Shown: in pieces, positions 1 through 14,189 of the stretch
How positions within the stretch are numbered: position 1 is the stretch's first letter
How the letters are laid out: every line of letters starts with the position of its first letter
Assembly (NCBI RefSeq): GCF_030332225.1
Contig: NZ_JAOWIF010000042.1
Coordinates: 30,176-94,175 of the forward strand
DNA length: 64,000 bases
DNA from: Citrobacter sp. Cu233
GTDB lineage: Bacteria > Pseudomonadota > Gammaproteobacteria > Enterobacterales > Enterobacteriaceae
Reading direction: 5' to 3'
Program-made: the position numbers and the translations under genes
Notes under the pieces: generated by a model
What the model saw: the letters and a program-made list of their open reading frames with translations, nothing else
Told to the model about the DNA's origin: nothing
Databases searched by the model: none

Positions 1-76
<76 letters not shown>

Positions 77-345
77 AATTCTTATCTCAATAAAAATATC
101 CACAACGTAGTATCGCGTTGGGGACGTTTTATTTCGCCATTGACATACTTCTGTAAACAGACTTATCCACAGGTCGACGCATCATTCCTTGAATGCAAAT
201 AACTTCGCTGGGTGAATAATATCTTCATAACCAATTGAAATCATTGAGTTAATTATCATTTCAAATTGTTAATACGATCACTTGACGATTTTTTCCTTCT
301 TGAATATCAATGTGTTTTTATTTTTATACACAAGCTGTGGATGAC
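77..345. other. DnaA-box cluster, candidate datA-like site
   Basis: This AT-rich spacer has no gene. It holds two exact matches to the DnaA box consensus TTATNCACA (163-171 TTATCCACA and 324-332 TTATACACA) and two 8-of-9 matches (96-104, and 336-344 on the minus strand). Near-matches to the IHF consensus lie at 239-251 and 305-317. In E. coli the DnaA-titrating, DnaA-ATP-hydrolysing locus datA maps beside glyVXY and queG, so position and content agree. A weak inverted repeat CAACG/CGTTG (103-120) followed by a T-rich stretch may terminate the tRNA transcript. The datA function is inferred, not shown. Confidence 0.6.
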
Positions 346-1483
346 TTAAGCATCGCGTGGCAATCCTTTTTCAACGACCCTGATCAGACGTTGTTTCTTC
401 GGTAACTGCACTTCCACTACGCAGGCATTTCGCTTCTCAATTTGCCGGGCAATCGCCCACTCTATGTGCTCGTCGAGAAGTGGGTGCTCACCTCTGCGAC
501 TTTCCAGCGCATTGATTACGGCTTCATCACAGGGGGCATTTCCCAGCGCAACGGCGATATTCCGCAACCAGCGCAGATGGCCAATACGACGAATGGCAGA
601 ACCTTCCGTCACTTTCAAAAACCGCGCCTCGTTCCAGCCAAACAACTCAATTAACTCTGGTGCATGAAGTTGCTTGCGCGGGTTGAAGTCATCTTCGGTA
701 GTCAGTTGCGAATAGCGGTTCCAGGGGCAGATGAGCTGGCAGTCATCGCAGCCATAGATGCGGTTCCCCAGTAGCGGGCGAAACTCTTCCGGGATAGCAC
801 CTTCCAGCTCGATAGTCAGATAAGAAATGCAGCGGCGGGCATCGACAGTATACGGTTCAACGATAGCACCGGTAGGACAAATGGTCATACAGGCCACGCA
901 TTTCCCGCATCCTTCTTCGACTGGCTTATCAACCGGGAGAGGCAAATCGATCAGTAGCTCACCGAGAAAGAAGAATGAGCCAGCCTCACGGTTGAGGATA
1001 AGTGAGTGCTTACCCGTCCAGCCAAGCCCTGCTTTTTCCGCCAGTGGACGCTCAAGAATGGGCGCAGAATCGACAAAAGGTCTAAAATTCAGCGAAGCGC
1101 AGTGCTGTTGAATCATCTCGCCCAGCTTTTTTAAGCGGTTACGTAGCAACTTATGGTAGTCACGTCCAAGCGCGTACCGGCTGACGTAGCCCAGAGAGGC
1201 ATTTTTCAACGTACTGGCAAAGGCTGCGTTGGCAGGAAGATAGTTCATTCGTACGCTGACAACGCGTAATGTACCGGGCAATAATTCATGAGGTCGGGCG
1301 CGCATCATGCCGTGACGGGCCATCCAGTCCATCTCGCCGTGATAGTGTTTATCCAGCCAGTCCTGCAGTTTGGGTTCGGCTTCGCTGAGGTTGGTATCGG
1401 CAATACCGACCTGCTGAAAGCCAAGTTCCAGCCCCCACTGCTTAATATTTTGCGCTAACTGATTGAGATCGAGGGGCTCTGAC

Positions 1484-1485
<2 letters not shown>
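346..1485 (-). CDS. queG: Epoxyqueuosine reductase QueG
   Basis: QueG carries out the last step of queuosine synthesis, reducing epoxyqueuosine in the wobble position of GUN-anticodon tRNAs with a cobalamin cofactor in the cytoplasm. The 379-residue length equals E. coli QueG. Two ferredoxin-like [4Fe-4S] motifs are visible: C193-C196-C199-C203 and C246-C249-C253 with C219. The Asp in PFVDSAP (D139) lies where the catalytic acid is expected. The frame is open 96 bases further upstream, but MSEPLDL is the conserved start. That ATG overlaps the start codon of nnr on the other strand (shared CATG at 1483-1486). Confidence 0.95.
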
Positions 1486-3464
<1,979 letters not shown>

Positions 3465-3480
3465 CCTTAAGGGTGGCGGG

Positions 3481-4803
3481 ATGATTTATCGCATCAGAAA
3501 CTGGCTGATGGCAACCCTGGTCCTGCTGTGCGCGCAGGCAGGGGCCGCCAGCCTCTCCGATCTTCAGGTTTCCAATGGCGATCAACAGGCGCGGATTACG
3601 CTGAGCTTTATCGGTGAGCCGGAATACGCTGTGTCGCAGGAGGGGAAACGAACGGTCACGCTGGATATTAAACAAACAGGTGTGATTCAGGGATTACCAC
3701 TGCTGTTCAGCGGTAATAATCTGGTGAAGGCGATCCGTTCTGGTACGCCAAACGATGCCCAGTCTCTGCGGCTGGTCGTCGATTTAACCGAAAACGGAAA
3801 AGCTGAAGCCGTAAAACGACAAAACGGTGGCAATTACACCGTTGTGTTTACGATTAAAGCTGATGCGCCGCCGCCGCCACCTGTGGTGGTCAAGCGTGTC
3901 GAGGCACCGGCCGTTGCTCCACGTCCCGTTGAGCCAGCACGTAATCCGTTTAAAGCAGAAAATGATCGCACCACCGCTGTGACCAGCAGCAATACGGCCA
4001 CGAGACCGGCAGCTCAGGCTCGCGTCAGCAACGGCGATAAAGTTGTTATTGCTATCGATGCCGGGCACGGCGGACAGGACCCTGGGGCGATCGGCCCTGG
4101 TGGTACACGCGAGAAAAACGTCACTATTGCTGTTGCGCGCAAACTGCGCGGCTTGCTGAATGATGATCCGATGTTTAAGGGGGTACTCACCCGTGACGGC
4201 GATTACTTTATCTCGGTGATGGGCCGTTCCGATGTTGCGCGTAAACAAAATGCCAACTTCCTGGTCTCTATTCATGCGGATGCCGCACCAAACCGCGATG
4301 CGACTGGCGCTTCAGTATGGGTGTTGTCAAACCGTCGTGCCAACAGTGAAATGGCCGGTTGGCTGGAGCAACACGAGAAACAGTCGGAATTGCTGGGCGG
4401 CGCGGGTGATGTGCTGGCTAACAGTCAGTCCGATCCATATCTCAGTCAGGCCGTACTGGACCTGCAGTTCGGTCATTCGCAGCGTGTCGGGTATGATGTG
4501 GCGACCAGCATGATCGGTCAGTTAGAGCGAATTGGTTCGATGCACAAACGCCGCCCGGAACACGCCAGCCTTGGCGTATTGCGCTCGCCGGATATCCCGT
4601 CAGTCCTGGTCGAAACCGGCTTTATCAGCAACAACAGCGAAGAACGGCTGTTGGCAAGCGATGATTACCAGCAGCAGCTGGCCGAGGCGATTTACAAAGG
4701 ACTGCGTAACTATTTCCAGGCGCATCCGATGCAAACCGGCCCACAGGGCGCACCGGCGCAAACTGCCAGCGCCGTATCGCCTGGCAGCACGTTAACAAAC
4801 TAA
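3481..4803 (+). CDS. amiB: N-acetylmuramoyl-L-alanine amidase AmiB
   Basis: AmiB is a periplasmic zinc amidase that splits septal peptidoglycan during daughter-cell separation and is activated by EnvC in E. coli. A signal peptide (cleavage near AGA-AS, residue 23) is followed by an AMIN septal-targeting domain (about 25-125), a Pro/Ala-rich linker and an Amidase_3 domain (about 187-410). Zinc and catalytic residues are visible: H196 (DAGHGG), E211, H265 (SIHAD) and E378 (VETGF). The length of 440 is close to the 445 of E. coli. The gene lies 16 bases after tsaE and 9 before mutL. Confidence 0.95.
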   Translation: MIYRIRNWLMATLVLLCAQAGAASLSDLQVSNGDQQARITLSFIGEPEYAVSQEGKRTVTLDIKQTGVIQGLPLLFSGNNLVKAIRSGTPNDAQSLRLVVDLTENGKAEAVKRQNGGNYTVVFTIKADAPPPPPVVVKRVEAPAVAPRPVEPARNPFKAENDRTTAVTSSNTATRPAAQARVSNGDKVVIAIDAGHGGQDPGAIGPGGTREKNVTIAVARKLRGLLNDDPMFKGVLTRDGDYFISVMGRSDVARKQNANFLVSIHADAAPNRDATGASVWVLSNRRANSEMAGWLEQHEKQSELLGGAGDVLANSQSDPYLSQAVLDLQFGHSQRVGYDVATSMIGQLERIGSMHKRRPEHASLGVLRSPDIPSVLVETGFISNNSEERLLASDDYQQQLAEAIYKGLRNYFQAHPMQTGPQGAPAQTASAVSPGSTLTN

Positions 4804-4812
4804 GGATTAGCC

Positions 4813-6675
4813 ATGCCGATTCAGGTTCTACCGCCACAGTTGGCGAACCAGATTGCCGCAGGCGAGGTGGTGGAACGACCTGCGTCGGTGGTTAAAGAGC
4901 TGGTAGAAAACAGCATCGATGCGGGTGCTACGCGCATCGATATTGATATCGAACGCGGCGGGGCGAAGCTTATCCGTATTCGTGACAACGGCTGTGGGAT
5001 TAAAAAAGACGAGCTGGCGCTGGCGCTGGCGCGTCATGCCACCAGTAAAATTGCCTCGCTTGATGATCTCGAAGCTATCGTCAGCCTTGGATTTCGTGGA
5101 GAGGCACTGGCGAGTATCAGCTCGGTTTCCCGTTTAACCCTGACATCGCGTACGCAAGAACAACCCGAAGCCTGGCAGGCCTATGCTGAAGGGCGTGACA
5201 TGGATGTGACGGTTAAACCCGCTGCGCATCCGGTGGGGACCACGCTGGAAGTACTGGATCTGTTTTACAACACGCCAGCACGACGCAAGTTTATGCGCAC
5301 GGAGAAAACGGAATTTAACCACATCGACGAAATTATCCGCCGCATTGCGTTGGCGCGTTTCGATGTGACGATTAATCTGTCGCATAACGGCAAAATGGTG
5401 CGCCAGTATCGTGCCGTAGCGGCGGATGGACAAAAAGAGCGTCGACTGGGTGCTATTTGCGGGACGCCGTTTCTGGAGCATGCTCTGGCGATTGAATGGC
5501 AGCATGGCGATTTGACGCTGCGCGGCTGGGTGGCCGATCCGAACCACACGACAGCGGCGCTGGCAGAAATCCAGTACTGCTATGTGAATGGCCGGATGAT
5601 GCGCGACAGACTGATCAACCATGCCATTCGCCAGGCTTGTGAAGATAAGCTGGGCGCCGATCAGCAACCCGCATTTGTACTGTATCTGGAAATCGACCCG
5701 CATCAGGTAGATGTAAACGTGCACCCAGCCAAACATGAGGTACGTTTTCACCAGTCTCGTCTGGTGCATGATTTTATTTATCAAGGGGTGTTAAGCGTCC
5801 TGCAACAGCAGTTGGAAACCTCGCTGCCGTTGGCTGATGATGAAGAACCCGCCCCGAGACACATCCCGGAAAATCGCGTGGCGGCAGGGCGTAACCATTT
5901 TGCCGAACCTGCGGCAGCGCGTGAACCTGCTACTCCCCGTTATTCTGCCTCTTCCAGTAGTGGAAGTGGTCGCCAGGGGCAGGCAAGCGCCAGTTGGCCA
6001 CATGCCCAGCCTGGATACCAAAAGCAGCAGGGCGAAATTTATCAGCGCCTGCTGCAGACACCGGCTCCGATGCACAAACCACCTGTCGCTGAAACAGCGG
6101 CGGTACCTCTTACCGGGAACAGTCAGGGGTTTGGACGGGTGCTGACTATCGTAGGGACAGACTGTGCATTACTGGAAAGCGATGGCCAGATTCGGCTGCT
6201 GGCGTTACCTGTTGCGGAACGGTGGTTGCGTCAGGCGCAGCTTACGCCTGGGCAGGGCCCTGTTTGCGCTCAGCCACTGCTGATCCCGTTGCGTCTAAAA
6301 GTCACCGCTGATGAAAAAGCAGCGTTGCAAAAAGGACAAAGCCAGCTGGCCGATTTGGGGATTGAATTTCAGCTGGATGCGCAGCATGTGACCATCCGAG
6401 CGGTGCCTTTACCCTTACGCCAACAAAATTTACAAATCTTGATTCCTGAACTGATAGGCTACCTGGCGCAGCAAACCGTATTCGAACCGGGCAACATTGC
6501 GCAGTGGATTGCTCGTAACCTGATGAGCGAGCATCCGCAGTGGAGCATGGCCCAGGCGATTACGCTGTTGGCGGATGTTGAGCGGCTATGCCCACAACTC
6601 GTGAAGGCGCCGCCGGGTGGTCTGTTACAACCTGTTGATTTACATTCGGTAATGAACGCCCTGAAACATGAGTGA
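4813..6675 (+). CDS. mutL: DNA mismatch repair protein MutL
   Basis: MutL couples mismatch recognition by MutS to strand incision by MutH and to UvrD helicase. The N-terminal GHKL ATPase shows E29 and N33 (motif I), DNGCGI at 58-63 (motif II) and [11 protein letters not shown] at 93-103 (motif III). A Pro/Ser/Gln-rich linker at about 345-435 precedes the C-terminal dimerisation domain. No DQHAxxE(x)4E endonuclease motif is present, as expected in organisms with MutH. At 620 residues it is slightly longer than the 615 of E. coli, the difference probably lying in the linker. It overlaps miaA by 8 bases. Confidence 0.96.
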   Translation: MPIQVLPPQLANQIAAGEVVERPASVVKELVENSIDAGATRIDIDIERGGAKLIRIRDNGCGIKKDELALALARHATSKIASLDDLEAIVSLGFRGEALASISSVSRLTLTSRTQEQPEAWQAYAEGRDMDVTVKPAAHPVGTTLEVLDLFYNTPARRKFMRTEKTEFNHIDEIIRRIALARFDVTINLSHNGKMVRQYRAVAADGQKERRLGAICGTPFLEHALAIEWQHGDLTLRGWVADPNHTTAALAEIQYCYVNGRMMRDRLINHAIRQACEDKLGADQQPAFVLYLEIDPHQVDVNVHPAKHEVRFHQSRLVHDFIYQGVLSVLQQQLETSLPLADDEEPAPRHIPENRVAAGRNHFAEPAAAREPATPRYSASSSSGSGRQGQASASWPHAQPGYQKQQGEIYQRLLQTPAPMHKPPVAETAAVPLTGNSQGFGRVLTIVGTDCALLESDGQIRLLALPVAERWLRQAQLTPGQGPVCAQPLLIPLRLKVTADEKAALQKGQSQLADLGIEFQLDAQHVTIRAVPLPLRQQNLQILIPELIGYLAQQTVFEPGNIAQWIARNLMSEHPQWSMAQAITLLADVERLCPQLVKAPPGGLLQPVDLHSVMNALKHE

Positions 6676-7618
6676 TACCTGTAAGGCGAGCCTGCCAAAG
6701 GCAATTTTTTTAATGGGGCCGACGGCCTCCGGTAAAACGGCATTAGCAATTGAATTGCGTAAAGTTTTGCCCGTAGAGTTGATAAGCGTTGATTCCGCCC
6801 TTATTTACAAGGGGATGGATATCGGCACCGCGAAACCTGATGCTGATGAATTGAAGGCCGCACCACACCGATTGCTGGATATTCGTGATCCGGCGCAAGC
6901 GTATTCTGCAGCGGATTTTCGTCGCGATGCGTTAGCCGAGATGGCCGATATCACCGCAGCGGGGCGTATCCCGCTGTTAGTGGGTGGCACAATGTTATAT
7001 TTCAAAGCGTTGCTTGAAGGGTTGTCACCGTTACCGTCGGCGGACCCGGAGGTCAGGGCCAGAATCGAGCAGCAGGCGGCAGAGCGTGGATGGGACGCGT
7101 TACACCGACAGCTTCAGGAGAATGACCCGGTAGCTGCGGCGCGGATTCATCCAAATGATCCGCAAAGACTTTCCCGGGCACTGGAAGTTTTTTTCATTTC
7201 GGGTAAAACTTTAACGGAGCTGACGCAAACGTCAGGAGATGCTTTGCCGTATGAGGTGCACCAGTTTGCGATCGCTCCGGCGAGCCGTGAACTGCTCCAT
7301 CAGCGAATTGAGCAGCGTTTTCATCAGATGTTAGCTTCAGGTTTTGAAGCAGAAGTCCGGGCGCTTTTTGCCCGAGGAGATTTGCATACGGATTTGCCTT
7401 CCATTCGTTGTGTCGGGTATCGCCAGATGTGGTCATACATTGAAGGCGAAATTTCATACGATGAAATGGTTTATAGAGGTGTTTGCGCCACGAGGCAGTT
7501 AGCGAAGCGGCAGATAACCTGGTTGCGTGGTTGGGAAGGGGTGCACTGGCTTGACAGTGAAAAGCCTGACCAGGCGCGAAACGAAGTATTACAGGTTGTT
7601 GGTGCTATCGCGAACTGA
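6668..7618 (+). CDS. miaA: tRNA dimethylallyltransferase MiaA
   Basis: MiaA transfers a dimethylallyl group to N6 of A37 in UNN-decoding tRNAs, the first step to ms2i6A. The P-loop GPTASGKT is at residues 17-24, followed by the conserved [16 protein letters not shown] block and, in the C-terminal part, IRCVGYRQ. The 316-residue length matches E. coli. Its start overlaps the mutL stop by 8 bases. In E. coli heat-shock and sigma-70 promoters for hfq lie within and after miaA; I did not try to place them here. Confidence 0.96.
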   Translation: MSDTCKASLPKAIFLMGPTASGKTALAIELRKVLPVELISVDSALIYKGMDIGTAKPDADELKAAPHRLLDIRDPAQAYSAADFRRDALAEMADITAAGRIPLLVGGTMLYFKALLEGLSPLPSADPEVRARIEQQAAERGWDALHRQLQENDPVAAARIHPNDPQRLSRALEVFFISGKTLTELTQTSGDALPYEVHQFAIAPASRELLHQRIEQRFHQMLASGFEAEVRALFARGDLHTDLPSIRCVGYRQMWSYIEGEISYDEMVYRGVCATRQLAKRQITWLRGWEGVHWLDSEKPDQARNEVLQVVGAIAN

Positions 7619-7690
7619 ATGTGTACAATTGAAACGTATCGTGCGCAATTTTTCAGAATCGAAAGGTTCAAAGTACAAATAAGCATATAA

Positions 7691-8011
<321 letters not shown>

Positions 8012-8031
8012 GGTTTTAGGCTGTTTTACAC

Positions 8032-8061
8032 ACGGGGAGCCAGAGATCCTGCGTTCCCCGT
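8032..8061 (+). terminator. Hairpin in the hfq-hflX spacer
   Basis: ACGGGGA (8032-8038) and TCCCCGT (8055-8061) form a 7-bp perfect stem followed by an AT-rich but not purely T tract. It may attenuate or partly terminate hfq transcripts, or protect their 3' end. It is not a canonical intrinsic terminator. Confidence 0.4.
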
Positions 8062-8085
8062 TGATATATATTAAGGGGTTGACGC

Positions 8086-9366
8086 TTGTTTGACCGTTAT
8101 GATGCCGGTGAGCAGGCGGTACTGGTACACATCTATTTTTCGCAAGACAAAGATATGGAAGACCTCCAGGAGTTTGAATCTCTGGTTTCTTCCGCCGGTG
8201 TCGAAGCAATGCAGGTGATTACCGGGAGCCGTAAAGCACCGCACCCGAAGTATTTTGTTGGTGAAGGTAAGGCAATCGAGATTGCTGAAGCCGTAAAAGC
8301 GACTGGCGCTGCGGTGGTGATTTTTGATCATGCTCTAAGCCCTGCCCAGGAACGTAACCTGGAACAGTTATGCCAGTGTCTTGTTATCGACAGGACTGGT
8401 CTTATTTTAGATATTTTTGCCCAGCGTGCGCGGACCCATGAGGGGAAGTTGCAGGTTGAGCTGGCGCAGTTGCGCCATATGGCTACACGCCTGGTCCGTG
8501 GCTGGACTCACCTTGAAAGGCAAAAAGGCGGGATTGGTTTGCGTGGTCCGGGTGAAACCCAGCTCGAAACCGACCGTCGTTTGCTGCGTAATCGCATTTT
8601 GCAAATACAGTCGCGCCTGGAAAAAGTTGAAAAGCAACGTGAGCAGGGGCGGCAGTCGCGCAAGAAAGCGGATGTCCCAACCGTATCACTGGTGGGATAT
8701 ACCAACGCCGGAAAATCCACCCTGTTCAACCAGATAACCGAAGCCCGGGTTTACGCAGCGGATCAACTGTTCGCGACCCTGGATCCGACGCTTCGTCGAA
8801 TAGACGTTGCGGATGTCGGTGAAACCGTGCTGGCGGATACCGTAGGGTTTATCCGTCATTTGCCGCACGACCTGGTGGCGGCGTTTAAGGCCACTTTGCA
8901 GGAGACTCGTCAGGCAACCTTGCTGTTGCACGTTATTGATGCGGCAGATTTTCGTGTGCAGGAAAACATTGAGGCCGTCGACACGGTTCTTGAAGAGATC
9001 GATGCAAATGAAATCCCGACGCTGCTGGTAATGAATAAGATCGATATGCTGGATGATTTTGAACCGCGTATCGACAGAGATGAAGAGAATAAACCCATTC
9101 GCGTGTGGGTCTCAGCGCAAACGGGAATTGGCATACCACAGCTTTTTCAGGCTTTGACAGAGCGACTTTCCGGTGAGGTTGCGCAACATACGTTGCGTCT
9201 GCCGCCGCAGGAAGGACGACTGAGAAGCCGGTTTTACCAACTTCAGGCAATAGAGAAAGAGTGGATGGAGGAAGACGGTAGCGTAGGTCTGCAAGTACGT
9301 ATGCCGATCGTAGACTGGCGTCGCCTCTGTAAACAAGAACCGGCACTGGAAGACTATGTTGTCTGA
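8086..9366 (+). CDS. hflX: Ribosome-rescue GTPase HflX
   Basis: HflX is a ribosome-binding GTPase that splits stalled 70S ribosomes, notably after heat stress. Residues 1-195 form the HflX N-terminal domain with the glycine-rich [13 protein letters not shown] helix-linker, and the G domain follows: GYTNAGKST near 204, DTVGFI, and NKID. The length of 426 equals E. coli. Translation starts at TTG 8086, preceded by AAGGGG seven bases upstream; no ATG gives the conserved N terminus [10 protein letters not shown]. An ERIC repeat fills the space before hflK. Confidence 0.95.
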   Translation: MFDRYDAGEQAVLVHIYFSQDKDMEDLQEFESLVSSAGVEAMQVITGSRKAPHPKYFVGEGKAIEIAEAVKATGAAVVIFDHALSPAQERNLEQLCQCLVIDRTGLILDIFAQRARTHEGKLQVELAQLRHMATRLVRGWTHLERQKGGIGLRGPGETQLETDRRLLRNRILQIQSRLEKVEKQREQGRQSRKKADVPTVSLVGYTNAGKSTLFNQITEARVYAADQLFATLDPTLRRIDVADVGETVLADTVGFIRHLPHDLVAAFKATLQETRQATLLLHVIDAADFRVQENIEAVDTVLEEIDANEIPTLLVMNKIDMLDDFEPRIDRDEENKPIRVWVSAQTGIGIPQLFQALTERLSGEVAQHTLRLPPQEGRLRSRFYQLQAIEKEWMEEDGSVGLQVRMPIVDWRRLCKQEPALEDYVV

Positions 9367-9410
9367 CCTGACGGATATGGCCTGAAGATTTTTTCGCCTC
9401 TATTCCTCGT

Positions 9411-9526
9411 GGATTTTCTGCGGCAGGAAGGCGGCAAGTCCTGAAATCTCCAGGAGCATAGTCAACTATGTGACTGGGGGTGAAAGACGTAGCCAACGCA
9501 TCTGCAGCGCAAAAGACGCAGGTATA
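9411..9526. repeat. ERIC element between hflX and hflK
   Basis: The segment matches the enterobacterial repetitive intergenic consensus: AGGCGGCAAG, then a CTCCAGGAG core, TGACTGGGGGTGA, GCCAACGCA and a GGTATA end. The central inverted repeat is CATAG (9457-9461) / CTATG (9466-9470). It is about 116 bp, against a typical 127 bp, and the left boundary is approximate. It sits inside a co-directional gene run and so would be transcribed between hflX and hflKC. Confidence 0.85.
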
Positions 9527-9555
9527 GCATCGCATAACAAATATGGAGCACAAAA

Positions 9556-10809
9556 ATGGCGTGGAATCAGCCCGGTAATAACGGACAAGACCGCGACCCC
9601 TGGGGAAGCAGCAAACCTGGCGGCAACCCTGAGGGAAATGGAAACAAAGGTGGTCGCGATCAGGGACCTCCCGATCTGGATGATATCTTCCGCAAACTGA
9701 GTAAAAAACTCGGTGGTTTGGGTGGCGGTAAAGGTACGGGTTCTGGCGGTGGTAGCTCATCACAAGGCCCGCGTCCGCAACTGGGGGGCCGAGTCTTTAC
9801 TATCGCAGCGGCAGCTATCGTCATTATCTGGGCGGCTAGTGGTTTCTACACCATTAAAGAAGCGGAACGTGGTGTAGTGACACGCTTTGGTAAATTCAGC
9901 CATCTGGTTGAGCCGGGTCTGAACTGGAAACCGACCTTTATCGACGAAGTGACTCCGGTCAACGTTGAAGCTGTGCGTGAACTTGCAGCATCCGGTGTGA
10001 TGCTGACCTCTGACGAAAACGTCGTGCGCGTTGAAATGAACGTGCAGTACCGTGTGACCGATCCGCAGCGTTACCTGTTTAGCGTAACCAGCGCGGATGA
10101 CAGTCTGCGTCAGGCAACTGACAGCGCCCTGCGTGGGGTCATCGGTAAATACACCATGGATCGTATCCTGACTGAAGGGCGTACCGTTATTCGTAGCGAT
10201 ACCCAGCGTGAACTGGAAGAAACCATTCGTCCGTACAATATGGGTATCACCCTGCTGGACGTCAACTTCCAGGCTGCACGCCCGCCGGAAGAAGTAAAAG
10301 CGGCGTTTGATGATGCTATCGCAGCGCGTGAAAACGAGCAGCAGTACATCCGTGAAGCAGAAGCGTATACCAACGAAGTTCAGCCACGTGCAAACGGTCA
10401 GGCGCAGCGTATTCTGGAAGAAGCGCGTGCGTATAAGACCCAGACCATCCTGGAAGCACAGGGTGAAGTGGCTCGCTTCGCAAAAATTCTGCCGGAATAT
10501 AAAGCCGCCCCGCAGATTACTCGCGAGCGTCTGTATATCGAAACCATGGAAAAAGTGCTGAGCCATACCCGTAAAGTACTGGTTAACGATAAGGGCAGTA
10601 ATCTGATGGTTCTGCCGTTGGATCAGATGCTGAAAGGCGGTACTGCGCCAGCAGCTAAGACTGACAGCAGTTCAAATCTGCTGCGTCTGCCACCGGCAAC
10701 GTCTTCCAGCACTGGAGCAAGCAACACCTCGTCCACCAGTCAGGGCGATATTATGGACCAACGCCGCGCGAATGCGCAGCGTAACGACTACCAGCGTCAG
10801 GGGGAATAA
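9556..10809 (+). CDS. hflK: FtsH protease modulator HflK
   Basis: HflK and HflC form a large SPFH-family cage around the membrane protease FtsH and tune its degradation of membrane proteins and lambda CII. The N-terminal 75 residues are Gly/Pro/Ser-rich and cytoplasmic. One membrane helix (about 80-100, VFTIAAAAIVIIWAASGFY) precedes the SPFH domain, which starts around IKEAERGVVTRFGKF, and a coiled-coil region with Ala/Glu repeats. The tail is Ser/Thr-rich. The length of 417 compares with 419 in E. coli. hflC follows after 2 bases. Confidence 0.95.
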   Translation: MAWNQPGNNGQDRDPWGSSKPGGNPEGNGNKGGRDQGPPDLDDIFRKLSKKLGGLGGGKGTGSGGGSSSQGPRPQLGGRVFTIAAAAIVIIWAASGFYTIKEAERGVVTRFGKFSHLVEPGLNWKPTFIDEVTPVNVEAVRELAASGVMLTSDENVVRVEMNVQYRVTDPQRYLFSVTSADDSLRQATDSALRGVIGKYTMDRILTEGRTVIRSDTQRELEETIRPYNMGITLLDVNFQAARPPEEVKAAFDDAIAARENEQQYIREAEAYTNEVQPRANGQAQRILEEARAYKTQTILEAQGEVARFAKILPEYKAAPQITRERLYIETMEKVLSHTRKVLVNDKGSNLMVLPLDQMLKGGTAPAAKTDSSSNLLRLPPATSSSTGASNTSSTSQGDIMDQRRANAQRNDYQRQGE

Positions 10810-10811
10810 CG

Positions 10812-11816
10812 ATGCGTAAGTCAGTTATTGCGATTATCATCATCGTTCTGGTAGTTCTGTTCATGTCAGTCTTTGTGGTCAAAGAAGGCGAGCGCGGGAT
10901 TACCCTACGCTTTGGTAAAGTTCTGCGTGACGATGACAACAAGCCGCTGGTGGTTGCACCAGGCCTGCACTTCAAGATTCCGTTTATTGAATCCGTGAAG
11001 ATGCTGGATGCGCGTATTCAGACCATGGACAACCAGGCCGATCGCTTTGTTACCAAAGAGAAGAAAGACCTGATCGTTGACTCCTACATCAAGTGGCGCA
11101 TCAGTGACTTTAGCCGCTACTACCTGGCAACGGGCGGTGGTGATGTTTCTCAGGCAGAAGTGTTGTTGAAACGTAAGTTCTCTGACCGTCTGCGTTCTGA
11201 AATCGGTCGCCTGGACGTGAAAGATATCGTTACCGATTCCCGTGGTCGTTTGACCCTGGAAGTCCGTGACGCGCTGAACTCCGGTTCTGCTGGCACAGAA
11301 GATGAAGTCGCGACTCCGGCGGCGGATAGCGCGATTGCCGAAGCGGCTGAACGTGTGCAGGCTGAAACGAACGGTAAAGTCCCGGTCATCAACCCGAACA
11401 GTATGGCGGCACTGGGTATCGAAGTGGTCGATGTGCGCATCAAGCAAATCAACCTGCCAGCTGAAGTGTCCGAGGCTATTTACAACCGTATGCGCGCTGA
11501 GCGTGAAGCGGTAGCCCGTCGCCATCGTTCACAGGGTCAGGAAGAAGCGGAAAAACTGCGTGCAACAGCGGACTATGAAGTCACCAAAACGCTGGCAGAA
11601 GCTGAGCGTCAGGGCCGCATTATGCGTGGTGAAGGCGATGCAGAAGCCGCTAAACTGTTTGCTGACGCATTCAGTCAGGATCCTGACTTCTACGCCTTCA
11701 TCCGTAGCCTGCGCGCTTACGAGAAGAGCTTCGAAGGAAACCAGGATGTAATGGTCATGAGCCCGGACAGCGATTTCTTCCGTTACATGAAGACGCCGAA
11801 TAGCGCAACACGCTAA
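10812..11816 (+). CDS. hflC: FtsH protease modulator HflC
   Basis: HflC is the SPFH partner of HflK. An N-terminal signal-anchor helix (residues 4-22) is followed by the band-7 domain (KEGERGITLRFGKV onward) and a charged Ala/Glu coiled coil near RAEREAVARRHRSQGQEEAE. The product is 334 residues, the usual family size. It starts two bases after the hflK stop, which supports coupled translation. A strong terminator at 11843 ends the long operon. Confidence 0.95.
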   Translation: MRKSVIAIIIIVLVVLFMSVFVVKEGERGITLRFGKVLRDDDNKPLVVAPGLHFKIPFIESVKMLDARIQTMDNQADRFVTKEKKDLIVDSYIKWRISDFSRYYLATGGGDVSQAEVLLKRKFSDRLRSEIGRLDVKDIVTDSRGRLTLEVRDALNSGSAGTEDEVATPAADSAIAEAAERVQAETNGKVPVINPNSMAALGIEVVDVRIKQINLPAEVSEAIYNRMRAEREAVARRHRSQGQEEAEKLRATADYEVTKTLAEAERQGRIMRGEGDAEAAKLFADAFSQDPDFYAFIRSLRAYEKSFEGNQDVMVMSPDSDFFRYMKTPNSATR

Positions 11817-11842
11817 AATAGCTCCAGCGGTTTTAGACCAGC

Positions 11843-11885
11843 AAAACCACCGGCATCCCCAGGGATGCGGTGGTTTTCTTTTTAT
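11843..11885 (+). terminator. Intrinsic terminator after hflC
   Basis: AAAACCACCGGCATCCC (11843-11859) pairs with GGATGCGGTGGTTTT (to 11876), with one bulged G. A T-rich tail CTTTTTAT follows. It ends the hfq-hflXKC operon just before yjeT. Confidence 0.9.
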
Positions 11886-11898
11886 ATAAGGACGACGG

Positions 11899-12096
11899 AT
11901 GAACTCAACAATTTTGCTGGCGCTCGCGCTGGTTTTGGTGCTGGAAGGCCTGGGTCCTATGCTGTATCCCCGCGCCTGGAAGAAAATGATCTCGGCGATG
12001 GCACAACTTCCTGAAAATATTTTGCGTCGTTTTGGTGGAGGTCTTGTGGTCGCGGGCATTGTCGTCTACTACATGTTGAGGAAAACGATTGGCTGA
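11899..12096 (+). CDS. yjeT: DUF2065 small inner-membrane protein YjeT
   Basis: This is a 65-residue protein with two predicted membrane helices (about 3-19 and 42-60) separated by a short basic segment (YPRAWKKM). It matches E. coli YjeT (DUF2065), which has no established function; the gene between hflC and purA is conserved in enterobacteria. The start has AAGGA seven bases upstream. Its place right after a terminator suggests either readthrough expression or its own promoter. Confidence 0.88.
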   Translation: MNSTILLALALVLVLEGLGPMLYPRAWKKMISAMAQLPENILRRFGGGLVVAGIVVYYMLRKTIG

Positions 12097-12195
12097 TCAA
12101 TAAGTAGACTAATTTGCGGATTTTTGGATGCAAAAAGTGCTGTATATCTGAAAAAGCGGTGGTAGAATCCATTTTTAAGCAAACGGTGATTTTGA

Positions 12196-13497
<1,302 letters not shown>

Positions 13498-13554
13498 TCA
13501 TGTTTGGCGCAGTGCTGCTGGCGCTGCGCATATCAGGCCTGCATGTGTTATTTT

Positions 13555-13590
13555 GTAGGCCGGATCAGGCGCTTTTCACCGCCATCCGGC
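13555..13590. repeat. REP/BIME-type palindrome after purA
   Basis: GTAGGCCGGATCAGGCG and CGCCATCCGGC flank a short T-rich loop. This is the usual enterobacterial REP pattern with GCCGGAT arms, and lies between purA and nsrR. Confidence 0.75.
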
Positions 13591-13725
13591 TTAACAAAGA
13601 GTGAATTCCTCGCTTTTTTCCTTCCCGAACTGAAATAAATTAGCGACCTGGCTGGTGGCTGGTTTATCATCAATATAATTAATACTACCAGGCTTATCCG
13701 TTTTATCCCTTTTCCTGAGGTTGAT

Positions 13726-14151
13726 GTGCAGTTAACAAGTTTCACCGATTACGGATTACGTGCGCTAATCTACATGGCGTCGCTACCCGAAGGACGTATG
13801 ACCAGTATTTCTGAGGTGACAGAAGTCTACGGCGTGTCCCGTAATCATATGGTCAAAATAATCAATCAACTTAGCCGGGCGGGCTTCGTTACTGCTATTC
13901 GTGGAAAAAATGGCGGCATCCGCCTGGGCAAACCGGCTAAAGCTATTGGAATTGGTGATGTGGTTCGCGAGCTGGAACCCTTATCGCTGGTTAACTGTAG
14001 CAGCGAGTTTTGCCACATTACCCCCGCCTGCCGACTCAAGCAGGCGCTTTCTAAGGCAGTGCAAAGTTTTCTCACGGAACTGGACAACTACACACTTGCT
14101 GATTTGGTTGAAGAGAATCAACCGCTTTATAAATTATTGCTGGTGGAGTGA
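13726..14151 (+). CDS. nsrR: Nitric-oxide-sensing repressor NsrR
   Basis: NsrR is a Rrf2-family repressor whose iron-sulfur cluster reacts with nitric oxide, releasing NO-detoxifying genes such as hmp and ytfE. A winged helix fills residues 1-80, and cluster ligands C91, C96 and C102 are visible in [14 protein letters not shown]. The length of 141 equals E. coli. The start is GTG 13726; an ATG two bases earlier is out of frame. A probable target operator stands upstream of ytfE in this same window (36644-36666). rnr and rlmB follow in the same direction. Confidence 0.95.
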   Translation: MQLTSFTDYGLRALIYMASLPEGRMTSISEVTEVYGVSRNHMVKIINQLSRAGFVTAIRGKNGGIRLGKPAKAIGIGDVVRELEPLSLVNCSSEFCHITPACRLKQALSKAVQSFLTELDNYTLADLVEENQPLYKLLLVE

Positions 14152-14189
14152 CGAAAATCTTCATCAGAGCTGACAATGGAGGAACCTCG

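Noticed and set aside
8933-9763. A 276-codon minus-strand frame across hflX, the ERIC element and hflK
   Set aside because: It spans a repeat and two conserved plus-strand genes, and its product has no visible domain.
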